A DNA stretch of 64,000 bases, taken from positions 420,906 to 484,905 of the forward strand of contig RQTK01000165.1 in NCBI GenBank assembly GCA_003991915.1, written 5' to 3'. The translations under genes and the position numbers were made by a program. Each line of letters starts with the position of its first letter. Position 1 is the first letter of the stretch. Shown piece by piece: positions 1 to 11,949 of the stretch. Origin of the DNA: Elysia chlorotica. Taxonomy: Eukaryota > Mollusca > Gastropoda > Plakobranchidae. The notes below the pieces were generated by a model that was not told where the DNA came from, did no database searches, and saw only the letters and a list, made by a program, of their open reading frames with translations.

Positions 1-325
1 TCTCCCCTCCCCCTAAGTAATTATTATTTTGAATACCCTGCACCTCCCTACCCACGGATGGCTACTGTTGAACCAAAGCAACCTTGTATCCAATTCTGCG
101 GGTCTTGACCAGGGAAGAAAATAGCATCATTATCGTTCTCTGTCAGCGAAGCAGGTCACTTCTATACATGTTGCTGGATAGAGAAATCAGTTGAAGATAT
201 GGGTGTGGGACAGGTGTATAGAGTGTGCTGGCTATACAGATACATAATTATGTGGAGAGTGAATAAAGAGATAGAAGATAGATGCAATTATAGGTAGATA
301 GATAGGTAGATATATAGATAGACTG
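1..325. other. Unannotated AT-rich sequence
   Basis: I see no open frame, RNA gene or recognised repeat here apart from degenerate GATA-like units that lead into the following GA array. Confidence 0.4.
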
Positions 326-351
326 AGAGAGAGCGAGAGCGAGAGCGAGCG

Positions 352-412
<61 letters not shown>
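326..412. repeat. (GA)n microsatellite with GAGC interruptions
   Basis: The sequence starts with degenerate GATA units, passes through several GAGAGC/GAGC variants and becomes a pure GA run to about 409. The serine/leucine-rich frame on the minus strand is a translation of this array and not a gene. Confidence 0.95.
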
Positions 413-2023
413 TGATCTGGAAATAATTATTGATAACAAAAGTTTATTATTAAAAGTTAATATAGCATACTATTATTATAATCAGAGATAACAGTTTTTG
501 TTCTTTAATAAGTTGAACAAAATTAAAAAGAAAAAGTCAACAACAGCAATAGCTCAGGGAGTTGGTTCTTTTCTTATTTTTTGTACCGATCCATTCTGTA
601 TGCGGGGTGGGCGGGGCCTGCCATTCCGACCGTTGAGGTTGAGCAGGCGGAAGGCGCAGACTGGCTTACTTTGATTCGAGCAGACTTGCTCAGTTTGAAA
701 CAGAGAGCGATTCTGCTTATCTCCCCTTGGCCTGCTCGCTTCGCGGCACCTGGCAGTGGGAACCCAGATTTAGATTTGACAATGGAGGCTGCTGCTCTAG
801 AGGAATTGTCTGTTTCTACTCACTCATTCACAGCGATAAGTGCGGTCTCGGTGTTGGTGCTTGGTTTAGATCTATTAATACATTTTGCAGATTATCTCCA
901 ACACCGTGCCTGAAAACACCTGGGACTTCGCATCAGTGTGGGTTTGAACAAGTTATAGTCTGGTGCTGTAATCTATGTAATCTATTTGTTGCATATTTCA
1001 GATTAAATTGTACATTGTAGGGTATACTTATCCAGTGTTTGGGCTATTTGCACACTTGTTGTGCTGTTACCACGCGCTGTTGGTCAATAATTATTGTTAA
1101 GAGCAGACTAGAGGTAGATCTAGTAAGTACAACAGGTGCTATTAGCTTACACCACCGTCTAAGGATTTTTTTACAACCATAAATAGCCCCCTTATAGCGG
1201 GTTTTTAGTTAATAACACAGTTGTACTTACCGCGTTCGATGGTTGTTGGAAGGAACCTCTTGCCTGAGTAGACGTTTAAGGTAAAACTAATTGGTCCCTA
1301 AGTGATGAGCCCTGTCTTCATTTGGCTTTCATTAGAAATGAGTTTGGTGCGTCTTGTCAACGTTAGAGGTGTTTAGTTCTCAGCTTCCACAGCTTGTGAT
1401 GGACATTCAACGGTTAGGTGACTGTAACTCAATTTTATTATACGTCAAAAACCTTAGATTTTTTTTTCGCATGGATTATAATCTTAGGTTCGAATAGATA
1501 TTTTGGATTCCAAAAATTTGTTGAGCTGTTAACCGTGATTATGTGTGTCTCTTTAAACTGTTTTTAAGCTACCTAAAGACTAGTTGATAGTTTTTAGAGT
1601 GATGTTTAAAGGTAATGTGTACCATCCGATAGATTCTTAGACGATACTATTTTTCTTTGTGCAATTTTGCATAATGAATCACCTAAAAACACCCTAATTA
1701 CGAGAAAAGAATACAAAACCCTAATTGTGTTAATTAGATTGTACAACAAGCTATATTTCAATGTTTATTAAAATAAACTAAAACTTGGCAAAACACAAAC
1801 AACAAACAACAACAACAACAACAAACGAAGTCCCCCCCCCTCAATTTATCCATCCTTTGAATAATTTTTTTTTTATTTTTACAGTTGCGCTGAAAACTGG
1901 ATACAATTCTAATTTTATCACACCACATAATTATATTAGAATCTAAAATATTACTTTCCGAGTATCACTGCAGGCTTGCGGGTTTCTGGGATCCATATCA
2001 CGACTGCGTTTTGGTTTGACTTC
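413..2023. other. Unassigned intergenic sequence
   Basis: A 110-codon open frame begins near 581 in a slightly GC-richer patch. Its translation has no motif I recognise, no repeat structure and no convincing start context. The rest is AT-rich with short A and C runs (1800-1870). I cannot assign a gene. Confidence 0.35.
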
Positions 2024-2150
2024 GTTGGTTGGTTGACTTCCAACGTGAGAGGCTAGGCTATATCGCGGACGGATCTCAAGTCTAACGCCTGAAAATTGCA
2101 TGTGCTACCACACAGTAACATAGCGGATATACCAGGACCTCTGTTTCATA
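2024..2150 (-). mobile_element. SINE 3'-half fragment (tRNA-derived family)
   Basis: The minus strand matches the body and tail of the SINE found throughout this window. It has the GCTACCACACAG-like block, the GGACGGATCTCAAGTC-type block and the terminal TTGACTTCCAACG block, read in reverse order on the plus strand. The tRNA-like head is missing. Confidence 0.6.
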
Positions 2151-2253
2151 TTCCTACTACACCGCCATGTTTCGCTTCATCGCCGGTTGAACCGCGTCTT
2201 TATTGCTTGAACATGTACTTCATGTGCTTCCATTGACGCTATGCTCTTGGCAG

Positions 2254-2339
2254 ATTCACTCTCAGTACAGGACACCGCGGGTTCAGGACTCAATATTGAT
2301 GCTTAAGTCTTGCTGGGCAGGTCGGAAACGGCGTTTCAG
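2254..2339 (+). other. Candidate internal exon (unproven)
   Basis: An 86-bp stretch is preceded by a pyrimidine-rich segment ending in TTGGCAG and followed directly by CAG/GTAAGA, a strong 5' splice-site match. One frame is open across the whole stretch, giving about 28 residues with no recognised motif. It could also be chance: both splice consensus motifs occur often in a 64-kb window. Only transcript evidence would settle it. Confidence 0.15.
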
Positions 2340-2492
2340 GTAAGACCAACTTTCGAAAATATTAAAAAAAATTTTACTTGAAGAAACTTTATTTATTTTG
2401 TTGTTTTAAGGCATAACAATCTGATGGTGTGGACATGCAGCACACATATAAAACACACAGAAAAAAACAACCTTGAATAAATTGCATAAAAT

Positions 2493-2560
2493 ATAGCCTA
2501 TGAAATAACAAATTCAAAAAGTATTAATAGCCTGTGAAATAACAAATTCAAAAAGTATTA
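2493..2560. repeat. 34-bp tandem duplication
   Basis: Two adjacent copies of a 34-bp unit (starting ATAGCCT) at 2493-2526 and 2527-2560 differ at one base (A/G in the seventh to eighth positions). Confidence 0.9.
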
Positions 2561-2774
2561 GACATGCATGTCAAGGTTCTCAATCTACACATCTGTAAAT
2601 AATTTTATAACTGTAAAAAAACAAACAAACAACACCTGTAAATATTGCAGCAAACTTTGGAGGTAACCCCCCCCCCCCTTCCCCTCCCCCAGATATACTT
2701 GTAGTTGAGAGATTGTTTAAACTACAATAGAACCCCATGTCAAACACAAATGATTCAATAACACACCTACATTT

Positions 2775-2875
2775 ACCTACTGCCACACAGAGACAAAGCA
2801 GGAAGATCAAGACCTTTGTCTTAAATGGTCACATTATACTGATACCCACCTCTCCAAAGCAATGGGATACGATCA
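2775..2875 (-). mobile_element. SINE body fragment
   Basis: On the plus strand the order CTGCCACACAGAGACA, CTTTGTCTTAAATGGTCACA, CTGATACCCA matches the minus-strand core of the SINE copies at 39366-39612 and 53090-53270. Head and tail are not clear. Confidence 0.55.
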
Positions 2876-3289
2876 ACGATTGAAACATTGACTCTCCGAT
2901 TTTAAGTTGATCGTACGCTTTACCGTCATAATATTAATTCATGCTTACGAATCTTCAAAAACTAGCACCTACTAGCACCAATTCGTCACCATGGACTTGA
3001 CAGAATCCACTGAACCCGGTATGACGTTGCCCAACTAAAAGAGAGTCCGTGAGCTATCGTATGTTCGGATCACGACTCAACCAAATAGCCTTACCCTCAG
3101 CCTAGGCACGAGTCAATTTCGTGTATAATCGCTTTCTAGAATATCTATCAAAATGGAACTTGCTTGAAGCTGTCTTTGGATGATGAGTTCGGAGCTTTAC
3201 AAAAAGGTCTTATGTTTTATTGTTTTTTGTTGCTTTGATAATATTTTCACGACGGCTTATACCAGCTCTAACAGGATTTTTTTAGAAAT

Positions 3290-4439
3290 GAAAAAAAAAA
3301 AGTCAACAATCCCCATAACAAAACAACAACAAACAACAACAACAACAACAACAACAATAACAACAAAAAGCATAAATCAACAACGATAAGAAGAACTACA
3401 CTAAGAGCAACTACTACAATAATAACAAAAGAGCAAGGGAAAAAGCAGAAAGTAAAATCACAGCGGCAAAACAACAACAGCAGCAACAAACAAAAATAGA
3501 AGCAGAAACAGAAGCAACAGAAAAATTATAAGAGTGACAAAAATACAAGCAGCTTAAGAATTGCGCTAACTACACACAATAACAATGGCAACAAAAACAA
3601 AAACAACACACAACAACAACAAAATAATACAAAAACAATAAAAATAAAAACAACAATAACAATCGTCTTTGGTGAACGTAGATAGCATTACTATGCGCTC
3701 GTACGTTTCTTTAGAAAACTTTCCCACCAAGAACAAAAGCAGAACCAACAGAAGCAACAGCATGAGAAAAAATGACAAGAAAAACAACAACAGCATCAAC
3801 AAATACAACAAAAGAAGCAGGAACAACACTGGCAACAGAAAAATGACAACATCAGTAACAAGGAAAACACAATACGGCCCATCAACAATAACAACTTTAA
3901 CAACAACAGCAATAAATACAATAGCAACAACAAAAACAGCAACAACAACAACAGCAACAACAACAACAACAACACCACCACCAACAACAACAACAACAAC
4001 AACTAAACAAACAACAATAACCGTCTATGATGAACATAGAAAGCACTATTCGCTCTTACTTTTCTTTAAAAAATTTTCTACCGTTCGGATGCAAACGTCA
4101 CTACTGCCTCTTCTAAGTTCCTTGAGGAAGTTCTTTGGGAAACGCACCTGTCGTTATCAGTTAAGGCCAAAAAATGATAATTGAGGAAAACCAATATTTC
4201 AGTTTAAATAGGGCTAATTCAGAAGGGGGAAAACAGTAAAAGGTGGAAAACAACCAAGAACAAATACAAGAAGCAGCAACAAGAGAAAATATGACAACAA
4301 GAATAACAGCCATAGCAGCAACAAAAAGATAAATAGAAGCAGAATCAGCACTAGCGACAGAAACATGACAAAAACAGTAACAAGGAAAATACAATACGGC
4401 CCATCAACCATAACAACCAACAGCAGCAGCAGCATCAGC

Positions 4440-4502
<63 letters not shown>
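3290..4502. repeat. CAA-rich region with embedded (CAA)n arrays
   Basis: This is a long purine-rich strand of imperfect CAA repeats, with purer tracts at about 3320-3368, 3935-4010 and 4438-4500. The glutamine/asparagine/threonine-rich and, on the other strand, leucine-rich frames are by-products of the repeat. Confidence 0.9.
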
Positions 4503-4751
4503 CATTACCGTTGACACAACTATGCGCTCGTTCTCCTAATCAGAAATCTTTTCCACCGTAAGTACAACATCGCGATAGCTTACCACACGTTAGAAACTGT
4601 GAATAAAAAAAGGCTAAACACGAATCGTAAGCTACCATAACGTTGTACCTACGGCCGTTGGATGCCTTACTAATTGTCTACATGGAAGTCTTGTGGGAGG
4701 CCGCCCTGCGTCTGTCGTCTCCAGTTAAGACAAAAAATAATAATTGAGAGG
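3661..4751. repeat. Imperfect tandem duplication of a ~500-560 bp composite module
   Basis: Non-simple segments recur in the same order. A block containing TATGCGCTCGT-like sequence lies near 3661-3730, 4015-4085 and 4500-4560. A block containing AATACGGCCCATCAAC lies near 3870 and 4391. A block ending in CAGTTAAG plus AATTGAG lies near 4149-4186 and 4711-4751. CAA arrays of different length separate the blocks, so the period varies. Confidence 0.6.
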
Positions 4752-5086
4752 ACCCAAGACGGTGCATACGAGGGATCCGATGAGCGCGCAGGTTATGAAT
4801 ACACAATGAGGCCTTCCCTCCTGTCTCCACACTCGACACGCCCAAAACTATTCACGTTAAGCGATTCACACACGCACACACACATAGACTCTCTCTTTCT
4901 CTCTATCTATGTGACACTTTCTGTCGCTCTCTCCTTTCTCTGGCACACGCTCTTTATACATCTCTTTCTTTCTCCTCCCCTCCCTCGGTTTCTATCCTTA
5001 TCTCTGTCTTCCTCACTATATCCCCCTTTTTCTCTCTTACTCTCTTTATTACTCTCTTTCTCTATCTCTCTCCCCCTCACGCCCAC

Positions 5087-5088
<2 letters not shown>

Positions 5089-5160
<72 letters not shown>
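5089..5160. repeat. (CT)n microsatellite
   Basis: About 36 uninterrupted CT units, with a degenerate pyrimidine-rich lead from about 4885. Confidence 0.97.
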
Positions 5161-5162
<2 letters not shown>

Positions 5163-5726
5163 CCCTTCTATCTTCTTTCCCCTCTCTCTCTCTCTCCCTT
5201 CCTATGAAATTGGATCAATAACACACAAAAAAACACACAACAAAAACAACAAACAAATAAAAAACAACAACGATAAAAGGCCATTAAAAGCAGTCAACTC
5301 AATAGCACAATCTCAAGACTTGAAAATAATGATACTTTATCGTTGCCCGAGGATTGAAAAGTCAACGGGCGCGGGAGGTGATAACGATGATAAATTGCCA
5401 TCGAGATTAAAGCTGGCATGGCAACGGGTACATGATTGTATTTTCACCATTACTTAACAAACTTTCTTGAACGTTTTCTACCCTGCTTGGATGTGTGATA
5501 ATTTTTGCTAAGCATAACTTGAAGAATACAAAACAAAGTTCTAAGGATACAATTTACACTTTTTGGAGCCAACCTAAAGATCTCTGGTTTTTAATTTGGC
5601 TCTTTGTATTTACAATTTTTTCCCAAAATGTACCAGCTTTGTTGGAGGCGAAATCCGTAGTGTTATTAATTCTCAATGTCACTGCAACGGTCGCTCTCTT
5701 TCTCTCTTTCTCTGACTCTTTCTCTG

Positions 5727-5729
<3 letters not shown>
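5161..5729. other. Unassigned spacer
   Basis: Nothing recognisable is seen between the two CT arrays. The 120-codon frame over 5495-5857 runs into the second array and has no motif. Confidence 0.35.

Positions 5730-5780
<51 letters not shown>
5730..5780. repeat. (CT)n microsatellite
   Basis: About 25 CT units, followed by an impure pyrimidine tract to about 5815. Confidence 0.95.
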
Positions 5781-5784
<4 letters not shown>

Positions 5785-5911
5785 TCTCTCTATCTCCCCC
5801 CCTCTCTCTCTCCTTTCGATTATCTCCTCTAACAGAACTATTGCCTTTAGTAGTTAACCTTTTTGTACGAAGATAAGAATCCGGTAAATATAATAATTAG
5901 AGAAAAATAAG

Positions 5912-6350
5912 TTGAACGTGTAAATACATTTAAATACCTTGGAGTTGTTCTAGACAATAAACACACATGGAAATATACGGATGTAATTGTCAATAAAGTT
6001 AAACCAAGGATGTACTGCTTACGGAAGCTCAGACCTTTCAACATTAATCAAAATCTTCAGCAAATCTTCTATTCATCAATGGACAACAGTTTATTAACTT
6101 TTGCCATTGTCTGTTGGGGAGGTAACATCCAAAAACAAGACAAGGACAGACTGAACAAAATTGTAAGAAAGGCAGAGGAATAGTAGGTAAAAAAAAACAA
6201 GATGACCTTCACTCATTTTTCTCAATACGCACAACGAACAAAAATTTATTAACGTTAGAAATATCCACTGTACAAAGTATATTAATGTAGACAAATCGAG
6301 CATAGCGGCAGGTACAGAACAACAAAGACAAAAACAAATAAATGTCGTAG
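5912..6350 (+). pseudogene. Non-LTR retrotransposon (LINE) reverse-transcriptase C-terminal remnant
   Basis: The plus strand encodes a 90-residue open stretch (to a stop at about 6181-6183). It contains FKYLGVVLDNK, followed by MYCLRKLRPF, then LTFAIVCWGGN and a basic KIVRKAEE segment. This order is typical of the thumb and post-RT region of L2/CR1/Jockey-type LINE polymerases. Past the stop the homology continues as a GKKQDDL-like block, so at least one stop is a mutation and frames shift later. The catalytic palm (FADD-type motif) lies upstream and is absent, so this is a truncated, dead copy. A relative of the same family lies on the minus strand at 13215-14060, sharing VCWGGN and KQDK. 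Confidence 0.75.
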
Positions 6351-6360
6351 ATAATTCTAA

Positions 6361-6661
6361 CATGACATCTTTATTTGTATATTGCTTTTAGTAAACTAAA
6401 AAGTTTTTGGTTCTATAAATAATTATAATTAAATAATTAAATAATTATTATAATTATACAACCCTAACTCTATATGATGAAAATATCCTTTTTTAATCAT
6501 GCATTAGCACTTATGCGTTTTTCACATGTATTAAACCAGAACATGTGCAATATTATAATCATATATTGGGTAATTTATAAAATGTAAATATCTAATATGA
6601 CATATTTACATTCTTAAATTTTATTTCTTGTCTATTTTTGAAATCATACAATATCATTTTT

Positions 6662-6664
<3 letters not shown>
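6361..6664. other. AT-rich spacer
   Basis: The stretch contains an ATTA/AATT-rich self-complementary segment at 6418-6460 and no gene-like signal. Confidence 0.4.

Positions 6665-6694
<30 letters not shown>
6665..6694. repeat. (GT)n microsatellite
   Basis: About 15 GT units. Confidence 0.95.
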
Positions 6695-6695
<1 letters not shown>

Positions 6696-6999
6696 TATAC
6701 ATATTGATGCATGTTAGGATTTTAAAGAATATTTTTCTTGAGAACAAGTGCAATGCTCTCACCATATTCAATGTAAATTCTAACATTTTTAAAAAAATTT
6801 TTTGTAATGCTTTTGCATATTTGAAATCTATTTACACTAGCAAACCCTCATTCTTCATAATTATACAAATAACGTTTGATTTGTTGGCGATTTTTTGGAT
6901 GTAATAAGTGATATTTTTTCAATATCCTTTAAAAAAATTATATTTTATATAAAATGTTTAAATATGTTTTATCTTATTTTAATGGAAATGGGCATTGTC

Positions 7000-7027
7000 A
7001 CTCTGTCTGTCTGTTTGTCTGTCTGCC

Positions 7028-7072
<45 letters not shown>

Positions 7073-7107
7073 GCCTGTCTGCCTGTCTGTCTGTCTGTCT
7101 GTCTGTC

Positions 7108-7154
<47 letters not shown>
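7000..7154. repeat. Compound (CTGT)n-(CT)n microsatellite
   Basis: About 25 CTGT units with a few CTGC/TTGT variants pass abruptly into about 20 CT units. The order on the pyrimidine strand (CTGT then CT) recurs at most other compound loci in this window. Confidence 0.97.
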
Positions 7155-7157
<3 letters not shown>

Positions 7158-9182
7158 CACGGAAATTATAAATGCGATGGTTGGAGAAATAATCTACCTG
7201 TAAATACTTGGTTTTCTGTTTTGAAACATCAATGAGCACATGAGAAGCTTGGATTTTATGTCTTCTTTATCTTCTTTTCCTCCCTTATCTCCATTTTTTC
7301 TTCTCCCATGCTATTCCCCTTTTTTCCTTATTTTAATTTCTAGCTCTTTTGAGACTATCTGATGCGATGATTCGAGGAAAAAAAATGTACCTGTAAATTC
7401 TTGAATTTTTTTTCCTATTTCTGTGAAACTTGGAACTGTTCCAGTTGCATGCGAAACGCTCGAATTCCAGCAATTTTTACAGGCACTTTGCAACTGTCGT
7501 TAGATTTGTAACAACTTGCGGATATCGCATTGCCCTTTACATAACGGTTATGTAGCTGTTCTGCTCAGCAGCGTTCTAAATGTAACATTAAACTAGTAAA
7601 TAGAATATACAATCGGCATTAAAAACTATAATTCCGGTCATGTAAACAACAACAAAACAAAGCAACAAACAAACAAAAAATAATGAAACACAATTTTTTT
7701 CAACAAACTACCAGATAGTCCATAAAATATTTAATTCCCTTGCAGAACTATAACATAAAAACTTTGTTTAAGAAGTTGAAACGACCTTTTATTTACAGTC
7801 CAATCAGAAGGTGGAAGCTGTCCATTCCAACTTCTATTACTTAAGTTAATATTGCTTACGTCTTTGTTATTTATCGATTCATTCAATTAATTCCGCCTTA
7901 ATGGAAAAGAACTAATGATATTGGGGTATGGGCACTCTTTCTTGTTTCTGGGTTAAGGGAATGACGCCTTCAACGTCTTCTTCATATGACAGCGCGTGCA
8001 CCGTGCAGCGTGGCCTTTTTTTTTCCTCGAGTTTTTTTCTTCGTGTTTTATTTATAATATAGGGAAAATGAAGGGAAAAATGAGATCTTTTTTGTGGATC
8101 TTTAACTTACTTCATGGCTATGAAGGAGAGAATTGGATTCACCAATGTTCATTGATGAAAATTGTGCCATTATATCAATTTGTAACGACGAAGTTAAATA
8201 AAAAAAAATAAAAAAAGGGTGGATTTGTTAGTGAACCCTTTCTATATGTCTTAGCTCGGTCTGGTCTTCTATTCTCTGATTTTAATAAAGTTGACAAATC
8301 TGTAGCAAATTTATCATTTTTTACTGGACTACTTTAGATAATTTCCTCAGTTACAGGCACGAAACAAAGAATCTTAATAATAAAAATTGTAGTAAATTTA
8401 TTCAGTGGTAGATATGTGTTTTATAAAGAAATTTTCTGTTTTGAATGTCTCCCCCCTCATATTTGCACTGTGACGGTGCTTACTATGAACCATAGTTCTT
8501 TATAGAGTTTGTAAGAGTCGTTGGTATAGCATAATTATATAAGTTGAAACCCTTGTTATATTAATACGCGAATTTATAACACAAGCTTGCAAAATAAAAT
8601 GACAGTCTAGAAATATAAATAATCTTTTACCTTAAAGAGAACATTTCCCTGCTGAATTTTCTGATGTAAGGCTATGCGATATAAATTATTAATAATCTAG
8701 CGTAATTATTAATGTTATGAATGAGTAAAGATGATTAAAGATAGTTTAGATATAACTGTATTGTCACTTGAAAAGTATTTGGAAAATAACAATCCTGTGT
8801 TTATGAAAACTGTTTTTTTTCTTTCTGATACAGCATTAGTAATTAGAAACGGGAGAAAAATCAGTTTGTAATTTGGTTGCAAAATATTTTCAAAAATTAT
8901 TTGGGATAAGTATTGAATCCTACTAACAGGTGTTCATTAACAAACACTTACATTTAAATATACTCGGTCTTCAATCACAAGTTACAGTATCATAACAAAA
9001 ACTCTGTATTCTATTGTCTCAAAAAAGGTCATCCAATTACAAAAAAACGTGCCATTGCCAACTAAACATTTCGATTTGTTAGAGCCAGAGATTTAAATGG
9101 ACTGATTTTACACGGTTTGGTTTTCGCTTCATGCAGGAAACATACAATTCGCTGTTTTCATTTGCCTCAAGGCATTTTTGAC
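7155..9182. other. Unassigned AT-rich intergenic sequence
   Basis: A weak duplication of about 55 bp is visible (7170-7225 against 7360-7410, sharing GCGATG and TACCTGTAAAT). Otherwise I see no gene, RNA or mobile element. Confidence 0.35.
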
Positions 9183-9440
9183 GACAGCAGAAAACAGACT
9201 ATTCACACTTTTTTGCTCGAGATGAGGCAGAAAATTGTTGTTCTCTATTTTTACTCCATTTGATTTACAACTCGTTTGAAGAAAGGATGAAAACAGTTTA
9301 TTCGCATTTTTGCTTGATTCATTTCTTTTGAATGATGAAAAGCAGAAAAAAGCTATTCTCTGTCTTTACATGACTCGGGCGGGGAACGGGCTACTTTTAC
9401 TTTTGTTTGAAGAAAGGCAGAAAACAGGCTACCTTTACTT
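9183..9440. repeat. Degenerate ~60-bp tandem repeat (about 4 units)
   Basis: Units share GAAGAAAGGCAGAAAACAG-like and ACTATTCGCA/TTTTTGCT-like segments, spaced about 60-65 bp apart and strongly diverged. The small open frame at 9310-9525 crosses the array and has no other support. Confidence 0.5.
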
Positions 9441-10199
9441 TATCTCTCTCTTTCTCAGCACAAAGCAAACTATGTACATACCGTGCTTCACTGATTGCCG
9501 CCCACACTCACTCTCTAGGCTTTGATTTTTCGGTCGTAATTTAAAGTGCATTCTGCCTATGTCTTTGAACGCCAGGTGGAGATAAAACTGATTCGTAACG
9601 TTCGGCAGGAAGCATTACCTCAATCTACATCGCTATGCCAACGGAGGAAGAGGAACGAAAAATAAAACCAAACCAAACTGAAAAAAAAGAAAAAAAATGC
9701 AAAAAAAGAAAAAGCACCCCCCCCCCAAAAAAAAAAACGAAAACAAAAACAAAAAAGTACAAAAAACAAACAAAACACACCGACAACAACTAATCAGCAA
9801 CAAAAACTAACAAACTGCACAGCATAATTATATTGCCTTTTGGCAGGGCACATAATGTAATATCATTTTTGTTGTTGTTTCTTTAAAAAACAAAATAATT
9901 ATGCTTTGAACCTCCTTTGCTTGTGACCCCCCTCTTCATCTCTTTAACGATGTGTTTCTGATTCTTACTTCATTGTTATATTCAGTTACTATGTTTAAAC
10001 AACCACTTTTTATAACTTCACCCAGGCCATACCACAGACACCATCAGATAATAAAGCTGAAGATATACCAACTCATACATGCATCCTGGCCATACACAGG
10101 CAATATGCGGAGATCCAATTTTCAGTGGTTAATCGTTTCTGAAGATAGACCGGCTGTCGTACGACGGTTACCAGCTTCCGCGTCGCACGACGGTTTCTG
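9441..10199. other. Unassigned sequence before assembly gap
   Basis: A-rich and C-run low complexity occurs at 9655-9790. No gene-like signal is seen. Confidence 0.35.
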
Positions 10200-10260
10200 N
10201 NNNNNNNNNNNNNNNNNNNNNNNNNNNNNNNNNNNNNNNNNNNNNNNNNNNNNNNNNNNN
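10200..10260. other. Assembly gap (61 N)
   Basis: A run of 61 undetermined bases. Open frames crossing it are artefacts of translating N. Confidence 1.
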
Positions 10261-10621
10261 TGTATGTGCGAAGAGCGATTCCCCGCTGACCGGTGACCTT
10301 TGATCCTGGCATCACATGCTTCGGCTGGCATCTGTGTTGCTCGGGCAGTTATACCAGGATCGACAACTTTGTCTATGATACTGTTTAGCGGTTTAGCTTG
10401 GTGTAGCCGCACACTAACATGACAATAACAGTGTTTGGAATCATAGATCATACAACAACTTTTGAAGAAAAAAAACAGGCATTCCTAAAGATAAAACACA
10501 ACTCCAACAAAACATAAATTATTTTGCAACAAAAAAGCTAGTAGAATGTATGCCTCCCACGAAGCATTCATAGCTAAGTGTATCCAAATCTGACTGAGCC
10601 AATGAGGCTTTAGACAGTGCC

Positions 10622-11368
10622 ATGCCCCTGGTTTTGTCTTATCCCTGCCCATGGTATTGTCTAATCCCATGTTCATCGTATTGTCTAATCCCATGCCCAT
10701 GGTGTTGTCTAATCCTCCCTTGCCCATAGTAATGTCTAATCCCATGCCCATAGTATTGTCTAATCCCATGCCCATAGTAATGTCTTATACCATGCCCATA
10801 GTATTGTCTAATCCCATGCCCATACTATTGTCTAATCCCATGCCCATGGTATTGTCTAATCACATGCCCATGGTGTTGTCTAATCCATGAAAATGGTGCT
10901 GTCTAATCCCATACTCATGGTGTTGCCCAATCCCATACCCATAATATTGTCTAATCCCATGACCACGGTGTTGTCTAATCCCATGCCCATGGTGTTGTCT
11001 TATCCCATACCCATGGTGTTGTCTAATCCCATACCCATGGTGTTGTCTAATCCCATGCCCATGGTGTTGTCTAATCCATGAAAATGGTACTGTCTAATCC
11101 CATGCCCATGGTGTTGTCTAATCCATGAAAATGGTGCTGTCTAATCCCATGCCCATGGTGTTGTCTAATCGCATGCCCATGGTGTTATCTAATCCCATAC
11201 CCATGGTGTTGTCTTATCCCATACCCATGGTGTTGTCTAACCCCATACCCATGGTGTTGTCTTATCCCATACCCATGATGTTGTCTAATCCCATACCCAT
11301 GGTGTTGTCTAATCCCATACCCATGGTGTTGTCTAATCCCATGCCCATGCTATTGTTTCATCCCAGGA
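10622..11368. repeat. 24-bp minisatellite (~30 units)
   Basis: The unit is close to CCCATGGTGTTGTCTAATCC plus CATG. Most units have the full 24 bp, so the plus strand reads as repeated VLSNPMPM and the minus strand as GMGLDNTM. Single-base deletions in variant units (the AATCCATGAAAATGG form near 10885, 11080 and 11125) shift the frame and create stops. The array therefore does not behave as a conserved coding repeat. Confidence 0.95.
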
Positions 11369-11389
11369 ATCAGACTGTTCACAGGTTTT

Positions 11390-11715
11390 GGCAATGAATG
11401 GACGCCAGTGCAGATTCCTATACTTATCGTCTTCTTTTTGCCGAGGGATCCGTTATCGCAAGGACTCTGATACCTCAGTAAATTGTGGTCTCTTTTGTTC
11501 AAGACATCTACAAAGCTTGCGGGGCTACTCTATCGCATCCTTGAAATCCACAATTTAATTGAAAATTTCATACAGTTTGAACACTCAACAACCGTGAAAA
11601 AAAGAGGAAAAAGTTATCGAGAGGCGACCCCAACAAATCCTATGAAACCCGGGTCTCGTGAAGTTCCTTCGAGCGGAATCTGTAATCTGTTATAACTTCT
11701 TGCAAATTGCTTTTA
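11390..11715. repeat. Dispersed repeat, copy 1 (uninterrupted)
   Basis: It contains GCCAGTGCAGATTCCTATAC followed about 120 bp later by a ~205-bp block starting AAGCTTGCGGGGCTACTC. Both parts recur in the same order at 11950-12383. In the second copy the intervening DNA is different. Confidence 0.85.
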
Positions 11716-11949
11716 ATATTTTTTTACACAACATAGCCCACACACCAGCTTATGAAAAACATGAATTCCTAGAGATATAAAAAATAGTTTATTTTGTTCA
11801 AAATTTCTTTGCTTATCGCTTTTGTTGCTCACTACGTTTTGGCAGAAAATACACTACAGGCTTTGCGATTTATTCGACAAAAACGGATGACACAACCACT
11901 TCGGTCTATTTAATCGCGCATTGGCTCTTGGATATAGCTAGAATCTAGC

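Noticed and set aside
581..913. 110-codon coding exon
   Set aside because: No motif, repeat or splice context; such a length is expected by chance in a window of this size.
10485..11397. Repeat protein VLSNPMPM / GMGLDNTM
   Set aside because: Frames are broken by one-base deletions in several units, so reading-frame conservation is absent.
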